Notes: a model not told the origin generated them from the letters alone. 39,144 nt of DNA from Firmicutes bacterium UBA1191 (GCA_002310095.1 DBYH01000001.1:22854-61997), one strand, 5' to 3'. Counted from the stretch's first letter, positions 1 through 7,615 are shown. Translations and numbers: made by a program.

Positions 1-1332
1 ATGGCCGGCCGTGGTACCGACATCATCCTGGGCGGCAACCCTGAGTTCCAGGCCCGCAAGGAAATGGAAGAGATGGGTTACGACGCCGATCAGATTGCCT
101 TTGCGACGAGCTTTGTGCAGAGCACCGACCCTGAGCTTCTGGAGGCGAGAGAGACATTCCAGCAGCTCCACGAGAAGTTCAAGGCCGAGCGCGCTCCTGA
201 ACAGGAGAGAGTGCGCGAGCTGGGTGGCCTTTGCATAATAGGTACCGAACGTCACGAATCGAGACGTATCGACAACCAGCTGAGAGGCCGTTCCGGTCGT
301 CAGGGAGACCCGGGTAAAACAGTATTCTGCGTCTCCATGGAAGACGATCTCATGAGGCTCTTCGGCGGCGACAGGATGCAGGGCATCGTAAGGAAGCTGG
401 GCGTCGAGGAGGACGAGGCCATCGAATCGGGTATGGTATCCAAGCAGATCGAGAACGCCCAGAAGAAGGTCGAGGGCAGGAACTTCGGAATCAGAAAGTA
501 CGTCCTCCAGTACGACAATGTAATGAACAAGCAGCGTGAGATCATCTACGGGGAGCGTAAGAAGGTTCTCTTCGGCGAGGACCTGCGTGAAGACCTCGAC
601 ATGATGACGCGCAAATTCATAGATGAGGTGGTCGACCCGATCGTCATCGCGTCCAAGTACCCGGAGGAGTGGGACTTCGATACGATGAACGAGGGACTGG
701 CCAAGATAACGGGACACTTCGAGCCTCTCGAGTTCGATGAGGAAGACCTCCACGACATGGACGAGGAGTCCCTGAAGAACGGTCTCTACGGCGAGTTCAG
801 CGAGATGTACGACGCCAAGGAAGAGGAAATCGGAATCGACAGGCTCCGTGAAGTCGAGCGCATGATCCTGCTGCGCGTAGTCGACAGCAAGTGGATGGAT
901 CACATCGACGCTATGGATCAGCTGAAGAGCGGTATCGGTCTCAGAGGACTGGGCGGTCAGGATCCGGCCGCGGCTTACGCCCATGAGGGCTTCGCCATGT
1001 TCGAGCTGATGGTATCCGCCATCCAGGAAGAGTTCGTAAGATACTGCTACAACGTCACAGTTACGACCTCCAGCGAGCGTCGCGACGTTATCGGAGACGG
1101 ACAGGAGCACAAGGACGAGTTTGACGATTCCGAGATGCGTGAAGCGGCAGCCCGTCAGAAGGCCGAAGGCGGCAATGTGGACATGGGAAGCGCGCCTGCT
1201 CAGGCAGCGGTTCCGAAGAGAGAGCACAAGCAGGAGACCGTCCGCCGCGAGACGCCGAAGGTTGGCAGAAACGATCCGTGTCCTTGCGGAAGCGGGAAGA
1301 AATACAAGCACTGCTGCGGACGCAATGTCTAG
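1..1332 (+). CDS. secA: Preprotein translocase ATPase SecA, C-terminal part (cut by window edge)
   Basis: SecA is the ATP-driven motor that pushes unfolded preproteins through the SecYEG channel. The frame is open from base 1, and the first residues (MAGRGTDI) are an internal helicase motif of the second nucleotide-binding fold, so the true start lies upstream. The next landmark, GTERHESRRIDNQLRGR at about residues 81-97, is a SecA signature. The helical scaffold and wing region follows, and the protein ends in the zinc-binding tail CPCGSGKKYKHCC that contacts SecB or ribosomes. The roughly 60-residue acidic/basic stretch between GGNPE and GGLCIIGTE resembles the insertion usual in clostridial SecA. 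The visible 443 residues are about half of a normal SecA. prfB follows 46 bp downstream, the common Bacillota order. Identification is secure. Confidence 0.97.
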   Translation: MAGRGTDIILGGNPEFQARKEMEEMGYDADQIAFATSFVQSTDPELLEARETFQQLHEKFKAERAPEQERVRELGGLCIIGTERHESRRIDNQLRGRSGRQGDPGKTVFCVSMEDDLMRLFGGDRMQGIVRKLGVEEDEAIESGMVSKQIENAQKKVEGRNFGIRKYVLQYDNVMNKQREIIYGERKKVLFGEDLREDLDMMTRKFIDEVVDPIVIASKYPEEWDFDTMNEGLAKITGHFEPLEFDEEDLHDMDEESLKNGLYGEFSEMYDAKEEEIGIDRLREVERMILLRVVDSKWMDHIDAMDQLKSGIGLRGLGGQDPAAAYAHEGFAMFELMVSAIQEEFVRYCYNVTVTTSSERRDVIGDGQEHKDEFDDSEMREAAARQKAEGGNVDMGSAPAQAAVPKREHKQETVRRETPKVGRNDPCPCGSGKKYKHCCGRNV

Positions 1333-1378
1333 CCGCAGCGGTTCGTGAGCGCACAGCCGCTCGCGCCGGGAGAAACAG

Positions 1379-2476
1379 ATGATATTACTTGATGAGTTAA
1401 AACAGAGCATGCCGGAACTTGAGGCGCAGCTTGCGGAAGCGGGCGCGGCTCTCCGTCCCGACGACCTTAAGGCAAAAGCAGCCGAGCTCGAGAAGAAATC
1501 CTCCGAGCCCGGATTCTGGGATGACCAGCAGAACGCCCAGAAGGTCATGAAGGAGAAGAAATCACTCGAGGACCGCGTCTCCGAATACGAGGGACTCTGC
1601 GGGCGACTCGAGGACCTGACCATCATGATCGAGATGGCCGAGGAAGCCGACGACGAGGAGACCGCCGCCGAAGCAAAGGCAGAAAGAGAGGCTCTTGCCG
1701 GCGACATCGAGAGCCTTAAGCTGAAGACTCTGCTCAACGAAAAATACGACCAGAATAACGCCATCATCTCCATCCACGCGGGAAGCGGCGGAACGGAGGC
1801 CATGGACTGGGCCGAGATGCTTTTGCGCATGTACCTGAGGTGGTGCGAGAAGCGGGGCTTCAAGGCGAAAATAATGGATATGAACGACGACACGGAGGCC
1901 GGCATCAAGAGCGCGACCGTCTTCGTCGAGGGCGACTACGCCTACGGCTATCTGAAGAATGAGAAGGGCGTGCACAGGCTCGTGCGCATTTCGCCTTTTG
2001 ATTCGTCGGCCCGCAGGCACACTTCCTTTGCGTCCCTGGACGTTACTCCGGAGATCGAGTACGACACGACCGTCGAAATCAATCCGGACGATCTGAGGAT
2101 CGACACCTACAGATCCAGCGGGGCGGGCGGCCAGCATGTCAACATGACCGACTCGGCAGTCAGGATTACCCACCTGCCGACCCACATCGTTGTAACATGC
2201 CAGAACGAGCGCTCCCAGATGCAGAACAGGGAGTTCGCCATGAAGATGCTCATGTCCAAGCTGATAGAGCTCAAGGAGAAAGAGGAGAAGGAGTCTCTGG
2301 ACGAGCTGAAGGGCGACTACAACCAGATTACATGGGGAAGCCAGATCCGTTCCTATGTTTTCCAGCCTTATACCATGGTCAAGGACCACAGAACGGGCGC
2401 GGAAGTGGGAAATGTACAGGCTGTCATGGACGGCGATCTGGACTACTTCATCAACGAGAAACTCAAGCAGCAGTAA
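1379..2476 (+). CDS. prfB: Peptide chain release factor 2
   Basis: RF2 recognises UGA and UAA stop codons and triggers peptide release on the ribosome. The 365-residue product has the SPF codon-recognition tripeptide at residues 205-207 (RISPFDSSARRH) and the catalytic GGQ loop at 250-252 (GAGGQHVN), with the usual N-terminal coiled-coil domain (EPGFWDD motif near residue 45). The ATG at 1379 follows GGGAGA. The frame is continuous from this ATG: the early region that in many bacteria carries the CUU-UGA-C programmed frameshift reads GCG GCT CTC CGT CCC here and has no in-frame or +1 UGA signal. RF2 therefore appears to be made without frameshift autoregulation. A terminator overlaps the stop codon. 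Confidence 0.97.
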   Translation: MILLDELKQSMPELEAQLAEAGAALRPDDLKAKAAELEKKSSEPGFWDDQQNAQKVMKEKKSLEDRVSEYEGLCGRLEDLTIMIEMAEEADDEETAAEAKAEREALAGDIESLKLKTLLNEKYDQNNAIISIHAGSGGTEAMDWAEMLLRMYLRWCEKRGFKAKIMDMNDDTEAGIKSATVFVEGDYAYGYLKNEKGVHRLVRISPFDSSARRHTSFASLDVTPEIEYDTTVEINPDDLRIDTYRSSGAGGQHVNMTDSAVRITHLPTHIVVTCQNERSQMQNREFAMKMLMSKLIELKEKEEKESLDELKGDYNQITWGSQIRSYVFQPYTMVKDHRTGAEVGNVQAVMDGDLDYFINEKLKQQ

Positions 2477-2487
2477 TGCTGCTTTTG
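2465..2487 (+). terminator. Terminator overlapping the prfB stop codon
   Basis: An 8-bp stem AAGCAGCA / TGCTGCTT encloses the loop GTAA, followed by TTTTG. The prfB stop codon TAA lies in the hairpin (2474-2476). Confidence 0.7.
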
Positions 2488-2546
2488 TATTTGCCTCGGA
2501 GACCGAATGTATACAGTATTTCAGTGTAAAAAGGGCAAATAACAAC

Positions 2547-2575
2547 TTGTATCAATAATAGCAGTGTGTTAATAT
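2547..2575 (+). promoter_or_regulatory. Putative sigma-A promoter for the decarboxylase beta-subunit gene
   Basis: TTGTAT (2547-2552), a 17-nt spacer and TAATAT (2570-2575) stand about 90 bp upstream of the ATG at 2663. The rest of the 186-bp gap (2477-2662) shows only the gene's ribosome binding site, AAGGAGAG. Confidence 0.5.
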
Positions 2576-2662
2576 TTTATCAGTGGTGCGGACAGCATCG
2601 CTTTGTCGTGTTGCTTTTGAAGCAGCGCGCATGTTTAGCATTAATGAAGGAGAGCATTTTAA

Positions 2663-3829
2663 ATGGATGCAGTAGTTGAAACTCTATTAAAGTTCTGGGA
2701 ATCGACCGGAGTCGCGAACTTCACGTACCAGAGCGGAATCATGATCGTAGTGTCACTGTTCTTCCTGTATCTGGCCATCAGGCACGGTTTCGAACCGCTG
2801 CTGCTGGTCCCGATTGCGTTCGGCATGCTGTTATCGAACCTGCCGATGACGGGAATATTCATCAATGACGTCGTTCATGAAGGCGTGACGAATTCCAATG
2901 AACTTGCCGACGCCGGTATATTCTCGATATTCTACATGCTGAAACCTGTTTTGCCTTCGCTGATATTCCTGGGCGTAGGCGCAATGACAGACTTCGGACC
3001 GCTCATCGCGAATCCTAAGTCGCTGCTCATGGGCGCTGCGGCTCAGCTTGGAATCTTCTTCGCGTTCTTCTCAGCAATCGCTCTGGGATTCAACGCGCAG
3101 GAAGCCGGTTCCATCGGAATCATCGGCGGAGCGGACGGTCCTACAGCTATATACCTTACGACTAAACTCGCGGACCATCTCGTAGGTCCTATCGCGGTAG
3201 CGGCTTATTCGTACATGGCGCTTGTACCTATAATACAGCCGCCTATAATGAAAGCGCTGACAACAAAGCATGAGCGCGAACTCAAGATGGAACAGCTGCG
3301 TACGGTATCCCAGAGAGAGAAGATACTCTTCCCGATCGCGGTAACTGTCGTGATCGCTCTGCTGCTTCCGGCGGTAGCACCGCTTATCGGAATGCTGATG
3401 ATGGGTAACCTGTTCAAGGAGAGCGGAAGAACAGCCCGTCTGTCAGATACTTCATCAAATGCTCTTTCGAACATACTCGTTATCCTGCTGGGCACCTGCG
3501 TAGGCGCCTCGGCAACAGGAGAGACGTTCCTGACATGGGCGACGATCAAGATCGTTATCCTCGGTGTTCTGGCATTCTGCTTCGGTACAGCCGGCGGCGT
3601 ATGCATAGCCAAGATAATGAATGTGTTCTCCAAGACACCGATAAATCCGCTCATTGGATCGGCAGGTGTATCAGCCGTACCAATGGCAGCCCGTGTATCG
3701 CAGGTACAGGGGCAGAAGGCTAATCCGACGAACTTCCTGCTGATGCACGCCATGGGACCTAACGTCGCAGGTGTAATCGGCTCCGGCGTAGCAGCCGGCG
3801 TAATGCTCTGCATGTACGGAGGATATTAA
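2663..3829 (+). CDS. Sodium ion-translocating decarboxylase, beta subunit (OadB/GcdB/MmdB family)
   Basis: This family forms the integral membrane subunit of biotin-dependent decarboxylases (oxaloacetate, glutaconyl-CoA or methylmalonyl-CoA), which couple decarboxylation of carboxybiotin to export of Na+. The 388-residue protein is almost entirely hydrophobic helices. It contains the conserved intramembrane motif GGADGPTAIY with its aspartate at about residue 158, and the C-terminal signature NPTNFLLMHAMGPNVAGVIG. Length fits the shorter clostridial members. RBS AAGGAGAG precedes the ATG. No carboxyltransferase, biotin carrier or gamma/delta subunit gene is adjacent, so the partner subunits must be encoded elsewhere and the substrate cannot be named. 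Confidence 0.92.
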   Translation: MDAVVETLLKFWESTGVANFTYQSGIMIVVSLFFLYLAIRHGFEPLLLVPIAFGMLLSNLPMTGIFINDVVHEGVTNSNELADAGIFSIFYMLKPVLPSLIFLGVGAMTDFGPLIANPKSLLMGAAAQLGIFFAFFSAIALGFNAQEAGSIGIIGGADGPTAIYLTTKLADHLVGPIAVAAYSYMALVPIIQPPIMKALTTKHERELKMEQLRTVSQREKILFPIAVTVVIALLLPAVAPLIGMLMMGNLFKESGRTARLSDTSSNALSNILVILLGTCVGASATGETFLTWATIKIVILGVLAFCFGTAGGVCIAKIMNVFSKTPINPLIGSAGVSAVPMAARVSQVQGQKANPTNFLLMHAMGPNVAGVIGSGVAAGVMLCMYGGY

Positions 3830-3862
3830 TCGGACGATATAGATGAATTAAAAATGAGTTGC

Positions 3863-3897
3863 AAATGATTTTTGCGACAATCTCTAAAATCATTTTT
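3863..3897. repeat. A+T-rich perfect inverted repeat after the beta-subunit gene
   Basis: AAATGATTTT (3863-3872) and AAAATCATTT (3886-3895) are perfect 10-bp complements separated by 13 bases. The right arm runs into a short T stretch. It could be a weak terminator arm or a regulator site, and stands just before the stronger terminator. Confidence 0.55.
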
Positions 3898-3909
3898 ATA
3901 CACTAGAGA

Positions 3910-3944
3910 AACCCGGCGCAGCACCCCTAGGCGTCGGGTTTTTC
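3910..3944 (+). terminator. Intrinsic terminator
   Basis: AACCCGGCG (3910-3918) pairs with CGTCGGGTT (3932-3940), with one G-T pair, and the stem runs into TTTC. It ends the beta-subunit transcript. Confidence 0.7.
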
Positions 3945-4003
3945 GTCGTAATGTCTGACTCTGTATTGGATTGATTCCAGCAAACCGGGATTTATCGAGG
4001 AAA

Positions 4004-4373
4004 TTATTATAAAAGGGAAGCGAATTATCAAGGGGTTCGGCGATCGCTTTTATTAGAATCAAGCCATATACACGCATTCATTATAAAAGCCTAACGCAAT
4101 ATCAGGAGGTTCAACGATTGCTTTCATAAGAAACGAGTTAAGGCTGATTGTTTATTGTAAAAGCCTAATGGAGTTTCAAGGGTTTCGGCAATCTCATTTA
4201 TGAGAACTAGACTGAATCAAGCTTATTATCATAAAAGGTTAACGAGGCATCAAGGGTTTCCGCGTGCGCTTTCATAAGAACCAGGCCAAACCAAACCGAT
4301 TATCATAAAAGTTCAACGTAGTATCAGGGGCTTCGGCAAACACTTTTGTTGTAACCCTGTAACTCCCGGTTTG
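4004..4373. repeat. Five-unit degenerate tandem repeat with an exact 74-bp period
   Basis: The block TTATAAAAG or a close variant (TTGTAAAAG, TCATAAAAG) recurs at 4007, 4081, 4155, 4229 and 4303, exactly 74 bp apart each time. Each unit then carries an AACG-like step, a TATCAGGGG/TTTCAAGGG box, TTCGGC or a variant, and CTTTYATAAGAA. The first and last boxes are roughly complementary (TTATAAAAG and CTTTTATTA), so each unit can form a hairpin with a G-rich loop. No coding sequence crosses it. The units differ at many positions, so the array is old or its conserved boxes are under selection. Its role is unknown. Confidence 0.85.
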
Positions 4374-4398
4374 CAGGAGTGATGCAATTTGATACAAT
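4370..4398 (+). promoter_or_regulatory. Putative promoter of the HAD phosphatase gene
   Basis: TTTGCA (4370-4375), a 17-nt spacer and TACAAT (4393-4398). This would start transcription downstream of the ATG at 4382 and so favours translation from the ATG at 4433. Confidence 0.45.
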
Positions 4399-4432
4399 AA
4401 ATGTGAAAGCACATTACTGTGCGGAAAAAGAC

Positions 4433-5080
4433 ATGATAGATACAGTATTATTTGATTTCGACGGAACGATAATGGACACGAACGATGTCATCATCGGTTC
4501 CTGGCAGCACGTATACAGAACGCTCAGAGGCGAGGAAGGTGATCTCGATTACATCCTCTCCACTTTTGGCGAGCCTCTGGAATACAGCATGGAGAAGTCC
4601 TTCCCGGAGGTCAGCACTGAGGAGTCCGTCCGCATTTACCGTGACTGGCACAGGGAAAGATTCCTTGAAATGATTCGGCTCTTCCCAGGCGTGGAAGAGG
4701 TGATAAGGGAGGTCAAGGCCCGCGGATTCAAGACTGGAATCTCATCTTCCCGGCTCAGGATCACTTTAGAGCAGGGGCTCAACAAATACGATCTGGGGAA
4801 GTACTTTGATGTCGTTGTTGCGGTGGAAGATACTGAGAACCCAAAGCCTGCGCCGGACATTGCTTTGAAAACCCTGGAGCTGCTGGACTCAAAGCCGGAG
4901 AATGCCATCATGGTCGGTGACTCCCGCCTGGATATTCTGTGCGCCCGCAATGCGGGAGTGCCTTCGGTGCTCGTTGGCTGGAGCGCCACTCTCGCAGGCA
5001 AAACAAAAGAGGACTTCGCTCCGGGCGAAGCCCCCGATTACATAATCGAAAAACCTGAGGAACTGCTGTGCATTATCTGA
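4433..5080 (+). CDS. HAD-superfamily subfamily IA phosphatase (phosphoglycolate/pyrophosphatase-like)
   Basis: The 215-residue product opens with the HAD nucleophile motif DFDGT (Asp8, Asp10 from this start). Motif II (SSSR) comes near residue 100, the motif III lysine is in NPKPAPD, and the motif IV acidic pair is in MVGDSRLDI. The alpha-helical cap between motifs I and II is typical of Gph/PpaX-type enzymes that hydrolyse small phosphate esters. The exact substrate cannot be assigned. A longer reading from ATG 4382, with AGGAG only 3 nt upstream, would add 17 residues. The start at 4433 is preferred because motif I then sits at the usual N-terminal position and the likely promoter overlaps the longer start. 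It is a single-gene unit followed by a strong terminator. Confidence 0.85.
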   Translation: MIDTVLFDFDGTIMDTNDVIIGSWQHVYRTLRGEEGDLDYILSTFGEPLEYSMEKSFPEVSTEESVRIYRDWHRERFLEMIRLFPGVEEVIREVKARGFKTGISSSRLRITLEQGLNKYDLGKYFDVVVAVEDTENPKPAPDIALKTLELLDSKPENAIMVGDSRLDILCARNAGVPSVLVGWSATLAGKTKEDFAPGEAPDYIIEKPEELLCII

Positions 5081-5100
5081 TCAGCAGACTTACCTTTAAG

Positions 5101-5130
5101 GCCGCTTCGTGATGAAGCGGCTGTTTTTTT
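5101..5130 (+). terminator. Strong intrinsic terminator between convergent genes
   Basis: Perfect 8-bp stem GCCGCTTC / GAAGCGGC with loop GTGAT, followed by TGTTTTTTT. It terminates the HAD gene and abuts the end of the minus-strand PRT gene. Confidence 0.9.
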
Positions 5131-5681
5131 TACAGTATGTTACCTTCCGCGTCGAAGAGCGGCAGTTTGCCCAGGACGGTGATGTCGGTCCTGTCGTAGG
5201 AATCTCCCTCGGCGAGAACGGCCATCTTGGCGACGATATTTCCGCCCGCCTTCTCAACCAGTTTCTCAAGAGCGCTAAGGGACTGTCCGGTGCTGATGAC
5301 GTCATCGACTATGAGCACGCGCTTGCCGCGCAGCTTCTCAACATCATCTTCGCCGATATATATCTTCTGGCGCTCAAATGTAGTGATCGAATTTACGTCC
5401 GCGCTCAGGGGTTCGCCCATGTAGACCTTCTGTGCCTTGAGCGCGACGACATAATCGTTTCTGCCCGACTGACGGGCCATCTCGTATATGAGCGGAATGC
5501 TCTTTGAAGCCGAGGTCAGCATGATGTCGAATTCAGGAGCGCGCGCGAGCAGCTCCTTCGCGGCGTGCATCGTGATTGCAACATCTCCGTAGAGAATGAA
5601 CGCGGCAATCTGCAGATCGTCAGATACCTTGAACAGCTTTAGATTCTTTTTCATTCCGGCGATATCTATTTCGTAGTACAT
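5130..5681 (-). CDS. Phosphoribosyltransferase-family protein, adenine-PRT-like
   Basis: This is a 183-residue type I PRTase-fold protein. The PRPP-binding loop is VLIVDDVISTGQS, at about residues 122-134, preceded by the flexible-loop region and a PPi-loop-like stretch (LTSASKSIP). This layout is seen in adenine phosphoribosyltransferase homologues, which make AMP from adenine and PRPP. The N-terminal hood is shorter and less conserved than in true Apt, so a regulatory or divergent purine PRTase is possible. RBS GGAGG lies 7 nt before the ATG (plus-strand 5681). It is monocistronic and divergent from the riboswitch-controlled nucleoside uptake operon, which fits a purine salvage role. Confidence 0.8.
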   Translation of the reverse strand: MYYEIDIAGMKKNLKLFKVSDDLQIAAFILYGDVAITMHAAKELLARAPEFDIMLTSASKSIPLIYEMARQSGRNDYVVALKAQKVYMGEPLSADVNSITTFERQKIYIGEDDVEKLRGKRVLIVDDVISTGQSLSALEKLVEKAGGNIVAKMAVLAEGDSYDRTDITVLGKLPLFDAEGNIL

Positions 5682-5833
5682 GTCAAACCTCCGTGAGTTT
5701 CAGTATATGCAAAAGCAATATTACACGGTTAATTCTACTATTATGAAGGGCATTATTCAAGTTGCGAAAAGGGATAAACAGGCCTGAAAAGGCCTTGTGT
5801 AGACCATCAAATTGTCGTTGTAAATAACACCTC

Positions 5834-5893
5834 ATTTGGAAATGATTTGCATGATTTGGAAAGCATTGTAACGATTTGGAAAGCATTGGGAAT
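5834..5893. repeat. Three direct repeats with a 20-bp period
   Basis: ATTTGGA recurs at 5834, 5854 and 5874, exactly 20 bp apart. Two units share the longer core GATTTGGAAAGCATTG. They lie in the divergent intergenic region, 60-120 bp upstream of the nucleoside operon promoter. The spacing of about two helical turns suits a DNA-binding protein, but no regulator can be named. The remaining sequence at 5682-5833 holds a short GGCCT/AGGCC hairpin near 5790 and nothing else recognised. Confidence 0.7.
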
Positions 5894-5951
5894 GTGCAAA
5901 AAATAATTCAAAAATTAGCACTAAAATAGGCCCTCAAAGCAAGAAAATCAA

Positions 5952-5980
5952 TTGACACTAAGCCCCCGAATTGATACACT
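5952..5980 (+). promoter_or_regulatory. Sigma-A promoter of the nucleoside uptake operon
   Basis: Consensus TTGACA (5952-5957), exactly 17 nt, then TACACT (5975-5980). Transcription would begin near 5987, giving a leader of about 320 nt with a riboswitch before the lipoprotein gene. Confidence 0.8.
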
Positions 5981-5998
5981 CAAATCGTGGTAAGAGGA

Positions 5999-6058
5999 GT
6001 GTTTCGAGGCTGAACACGGATCCCGAAATAGCGGGAAAAAGCACAATATATTGTGTGC
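5999..6058 (+). other. Structured 5' leader segment upstream of the riboswitch
   Basis: Three consecutive potential hairpins lie between the promoter and the aptamer: GTGTT/AACAC (5999-6017), TCCCG/CGGGA (6021-6036) and CACAAT/ATTGTG (6042-6055). It matches no riboswitch class I can recall. It may be a second regulatory RNA element, or simply leader structure. Confidence 0.4.
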
Positions 6059-6098
6059 AGACGATGAGCAGTCCACAAGCCATTGCAAATTAAAAAAT

Positions 6099-6165
6099 GC
6101 CAATATAAGCACGAAGAAATGGTACAGTGCGTTTCTACCGTAACGCCTCAGTTACGACTATTGGT
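6099..6165 (+). promoter_or_regulatory. Purine riboswitch aptamer, guanine-type with variant loops
   Basis: P1 is GCCAATA (6099-6105) with TATTGGT (6159-6165). P2 is GCAC (6109-6112) with GTGC (6127-6130). The junction is the canonical GTTTCTACC (6131-6139), P3 is GTAAC/GTTAC (6140-6155), and the closing junction GAC (6156-6158) carries the specificity-determining C that pairs with guanine-type ligands. The loops depart from the usual consensus: L2 is 14 nt with an ATGG core and L3 is GCCTCA instead of a CCGTAAA-like loop. GG/CC loop-loop pairing is still possible. It precedes a nucleoside ABC transporter, so guanine, guanosine or 2'-deoxyguanosine is a plausible ligand. Confidence 0.8.
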
Positions 6166-6245
6166 TGATCTTTCGGGGACTTGCCGGGAGTCTTATCTCA
6201 AGGCGGAAATCCGGGGACAACGGTTTAGTACCGTAGAAGTTGGCG

Positions 6246-6274
6246 GACAGGTTTGATACCTGTCTTTGTTGTTT
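6246..6274 (+). terminator. Possible riboswitch expression-platform terminator
   Basis: GACAGGT (6246-6252) and ACCTGTC (6258-6264) form a 7-bp stem followed by TTTGTTGTTT. It lies between aptamer and gene, as expected for ligand-dependent termination. The alternative antiterminator pairing was not resolved by eye. Confidence 0.6.
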
Positions 6275-6310
6275 CTCAATAGTTTTATTTCATTTCATGA
6301 GGAGGAAAAA

Positions 6311-7570
6311 ATGAAAAAAGTATTATCACTGGTACTTGCCCTCACAATGGTGTTTGCGTTCACCCTGACCTTCACAGGCTGCGGCGAATCAGGCGGCGAT
6401 GACGAAGGCAATTCAGATCAGGCAATGAAGGCCGGCTTCATCTGTCTGCATGATGAGAACTCCACTTATGACAAGAACTTCATCGATGCTGCGAACGCTG
6501 CATGTGAGAAGCTTGGAATCGAGGCAATCATCAAGACCAACATCCCTGAAGGACAGGAATGCTACGACGCTGCGGCTGAACTGGTTGACGCAGGATGCGG
6601 AATCGTATTCGCTGACTCATTCGGTCATGAGGACTACATGATCCAGGCTGCGAAGGATTTTCCTGATGTAGACTTCTGCCACTCAACCGGAACCAAGGCT
6701 CACACTGTAGGCGTTGACAACTATCACAATGCATTCGCTTCGATCTATCAGGGACGTTACCTCGCAGGTATCGCTGCAGGCATGAAGCTGAACGAGATGA
6801 TCGAAAAGGGCGACATTACTGCTGATCAGGCTAAGATCGGTTATGTAGGCGCATTCACTTACGCTGAAGTAGTTTCAGGCTACACCTCATTCTTCCTTGG
6901 CGCCCGCTCCGTTTGCGAATCAGCCACAATGGAAGTAACATTCACAGGTTCATGGTATGACGAGACTCTCGAAAAAGAGGGCGCAACCAAGCTGATCAAC
7001 GACGGCTGCGTACTTCTTTCACAGCACGCTGACTCAATGGGAGCTCCTACTGCCTGCGAGAACGCCGGTGTTCCTGACGTATCATACAACGGCAGCACTC
7101 TCGAGGCTTGCCCTGAGACATTCATCGTTTCATCAAGAATCGACTGGGTACCTTACTATGAGTACTGCATCAACGCACGTATGAATGGTGAAGCCATCGA
7201 CACTGACTGGACAGGTGACCTCGAGACAGGTTCCGTACAGCTGACTGATATCAACGAAGCTGTTGCCGCTGAGGGCACTGCGGAAGCTATCGAAGAAGCA
7301 AAGGCAGCTCTGGCTGACGGCTCACTTCAGGTATTCGACTGCTCAGCATTCACCGTAACGGTAGACAAAGATAACAACATCAATGCAAACGCAACAGTAG
7401 ACGCAGATGGACATCTTACAGAGTACATGGCTGACGTGGATACAGATGAAGCGTTTGCCGGTGACACTAACGTAGTTGAGGACGGCGCATTCATGGAATC
7501 CAAGTTCCGTTCAGCTCCATACTTCGATCTTCAGATCGACGGTATCACGCTCCTCGACACAAAATTCTAA
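6311..7570 (+). CDS. BMP-family nucleoside-binding lipoprotein of an ABC transporter
   Basis: This is the extracytoplasmic substrate-binding protein of a nucleoside ABC importer (Bmp/PnrA/YufN family). The 419-residue product has a lipoprotein signal peptide ending in TFTGC with Cys24 as the lipidation site. The mature Bmp fold contains the landmarks FADSFGHEDYM, HSTGTKAHTVGVDNY and YQGRYLAGIAAGMK. ATG 6311 is preceded by GAGGAGGAAAA. It is the first gene of a four-gene uptake operon under the purine riboswitch. A short terminator separates it from the ATPase gene, which would give more lipoprotein than membrane components. Substrate class (purine nucleosides) rests on family plus riboswitch and is not proven by motifs. 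Confidence 0.9.
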   Translation: MKKVLSLVLALTMVFAFTLTFTGCGESGGDDEGNSDQAMKAGFICLHDENSTYDKNFIDAANAACEKLGIEAIIKTNIPEGQECYDAAAELVDAGCGIVFADSFGHEDYMIQAAKDFPDVDFCHSTGTKAHTVGVDNYHNAFASIYQGRYLAGIAAGMKLNEMIEKGDITADQAKIGYVGAFTYAEVVSGYTSFFLGARSVCESATMEVTFTGSWYDETLEKEGATKLINDGCVLLSQHADSMGAPTACENAGVPDVSYNGSTLEACPETFIVSSRIDWVPYYEYCINARMNGEAIDTDWTGDLETGSVQLTDINEAVAAEGTAEAIEEAKAALADGSLQVFDCSAFTVTVDKDNNINANATVDADGHLTEYMADVDTDEAFAGDTNVVEDGAFMESKFRSAPYFDLQIDGITLLDTKF

Positions 7571-7594
7571 GTAACAGAACGAGATCAAGGAAAG

Positions 7595-7615
7595 CCCCGG
7601 ATTTCCCGGGGTTTT
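7595..7615 (+). terminator. Partial terminator between lipoprotein and ATPase genes
   Basis: CCCCGG (7595-7600), loop ATTTC, CCGGGG (7606-7611), then TTTT. It probably attenuates rather than ends the operon. Confidence 0.65.

Noticed and set aside
1562..2545. 327-codon minus-strand frame opposite prfB
   Set aside because: It lies entirely opposite a conserved essential gene and its composition is that of an antisense shadow.
4382..4432. Longer start of the HAD phosphatase at ATG 4382
   Set aside because: The likely -10 element lies downstream of this ATG, and the extra 17 residues precede the normally N-terminal motif I. The AGGAG 3 nt ahead keeps it as a minor possibility.
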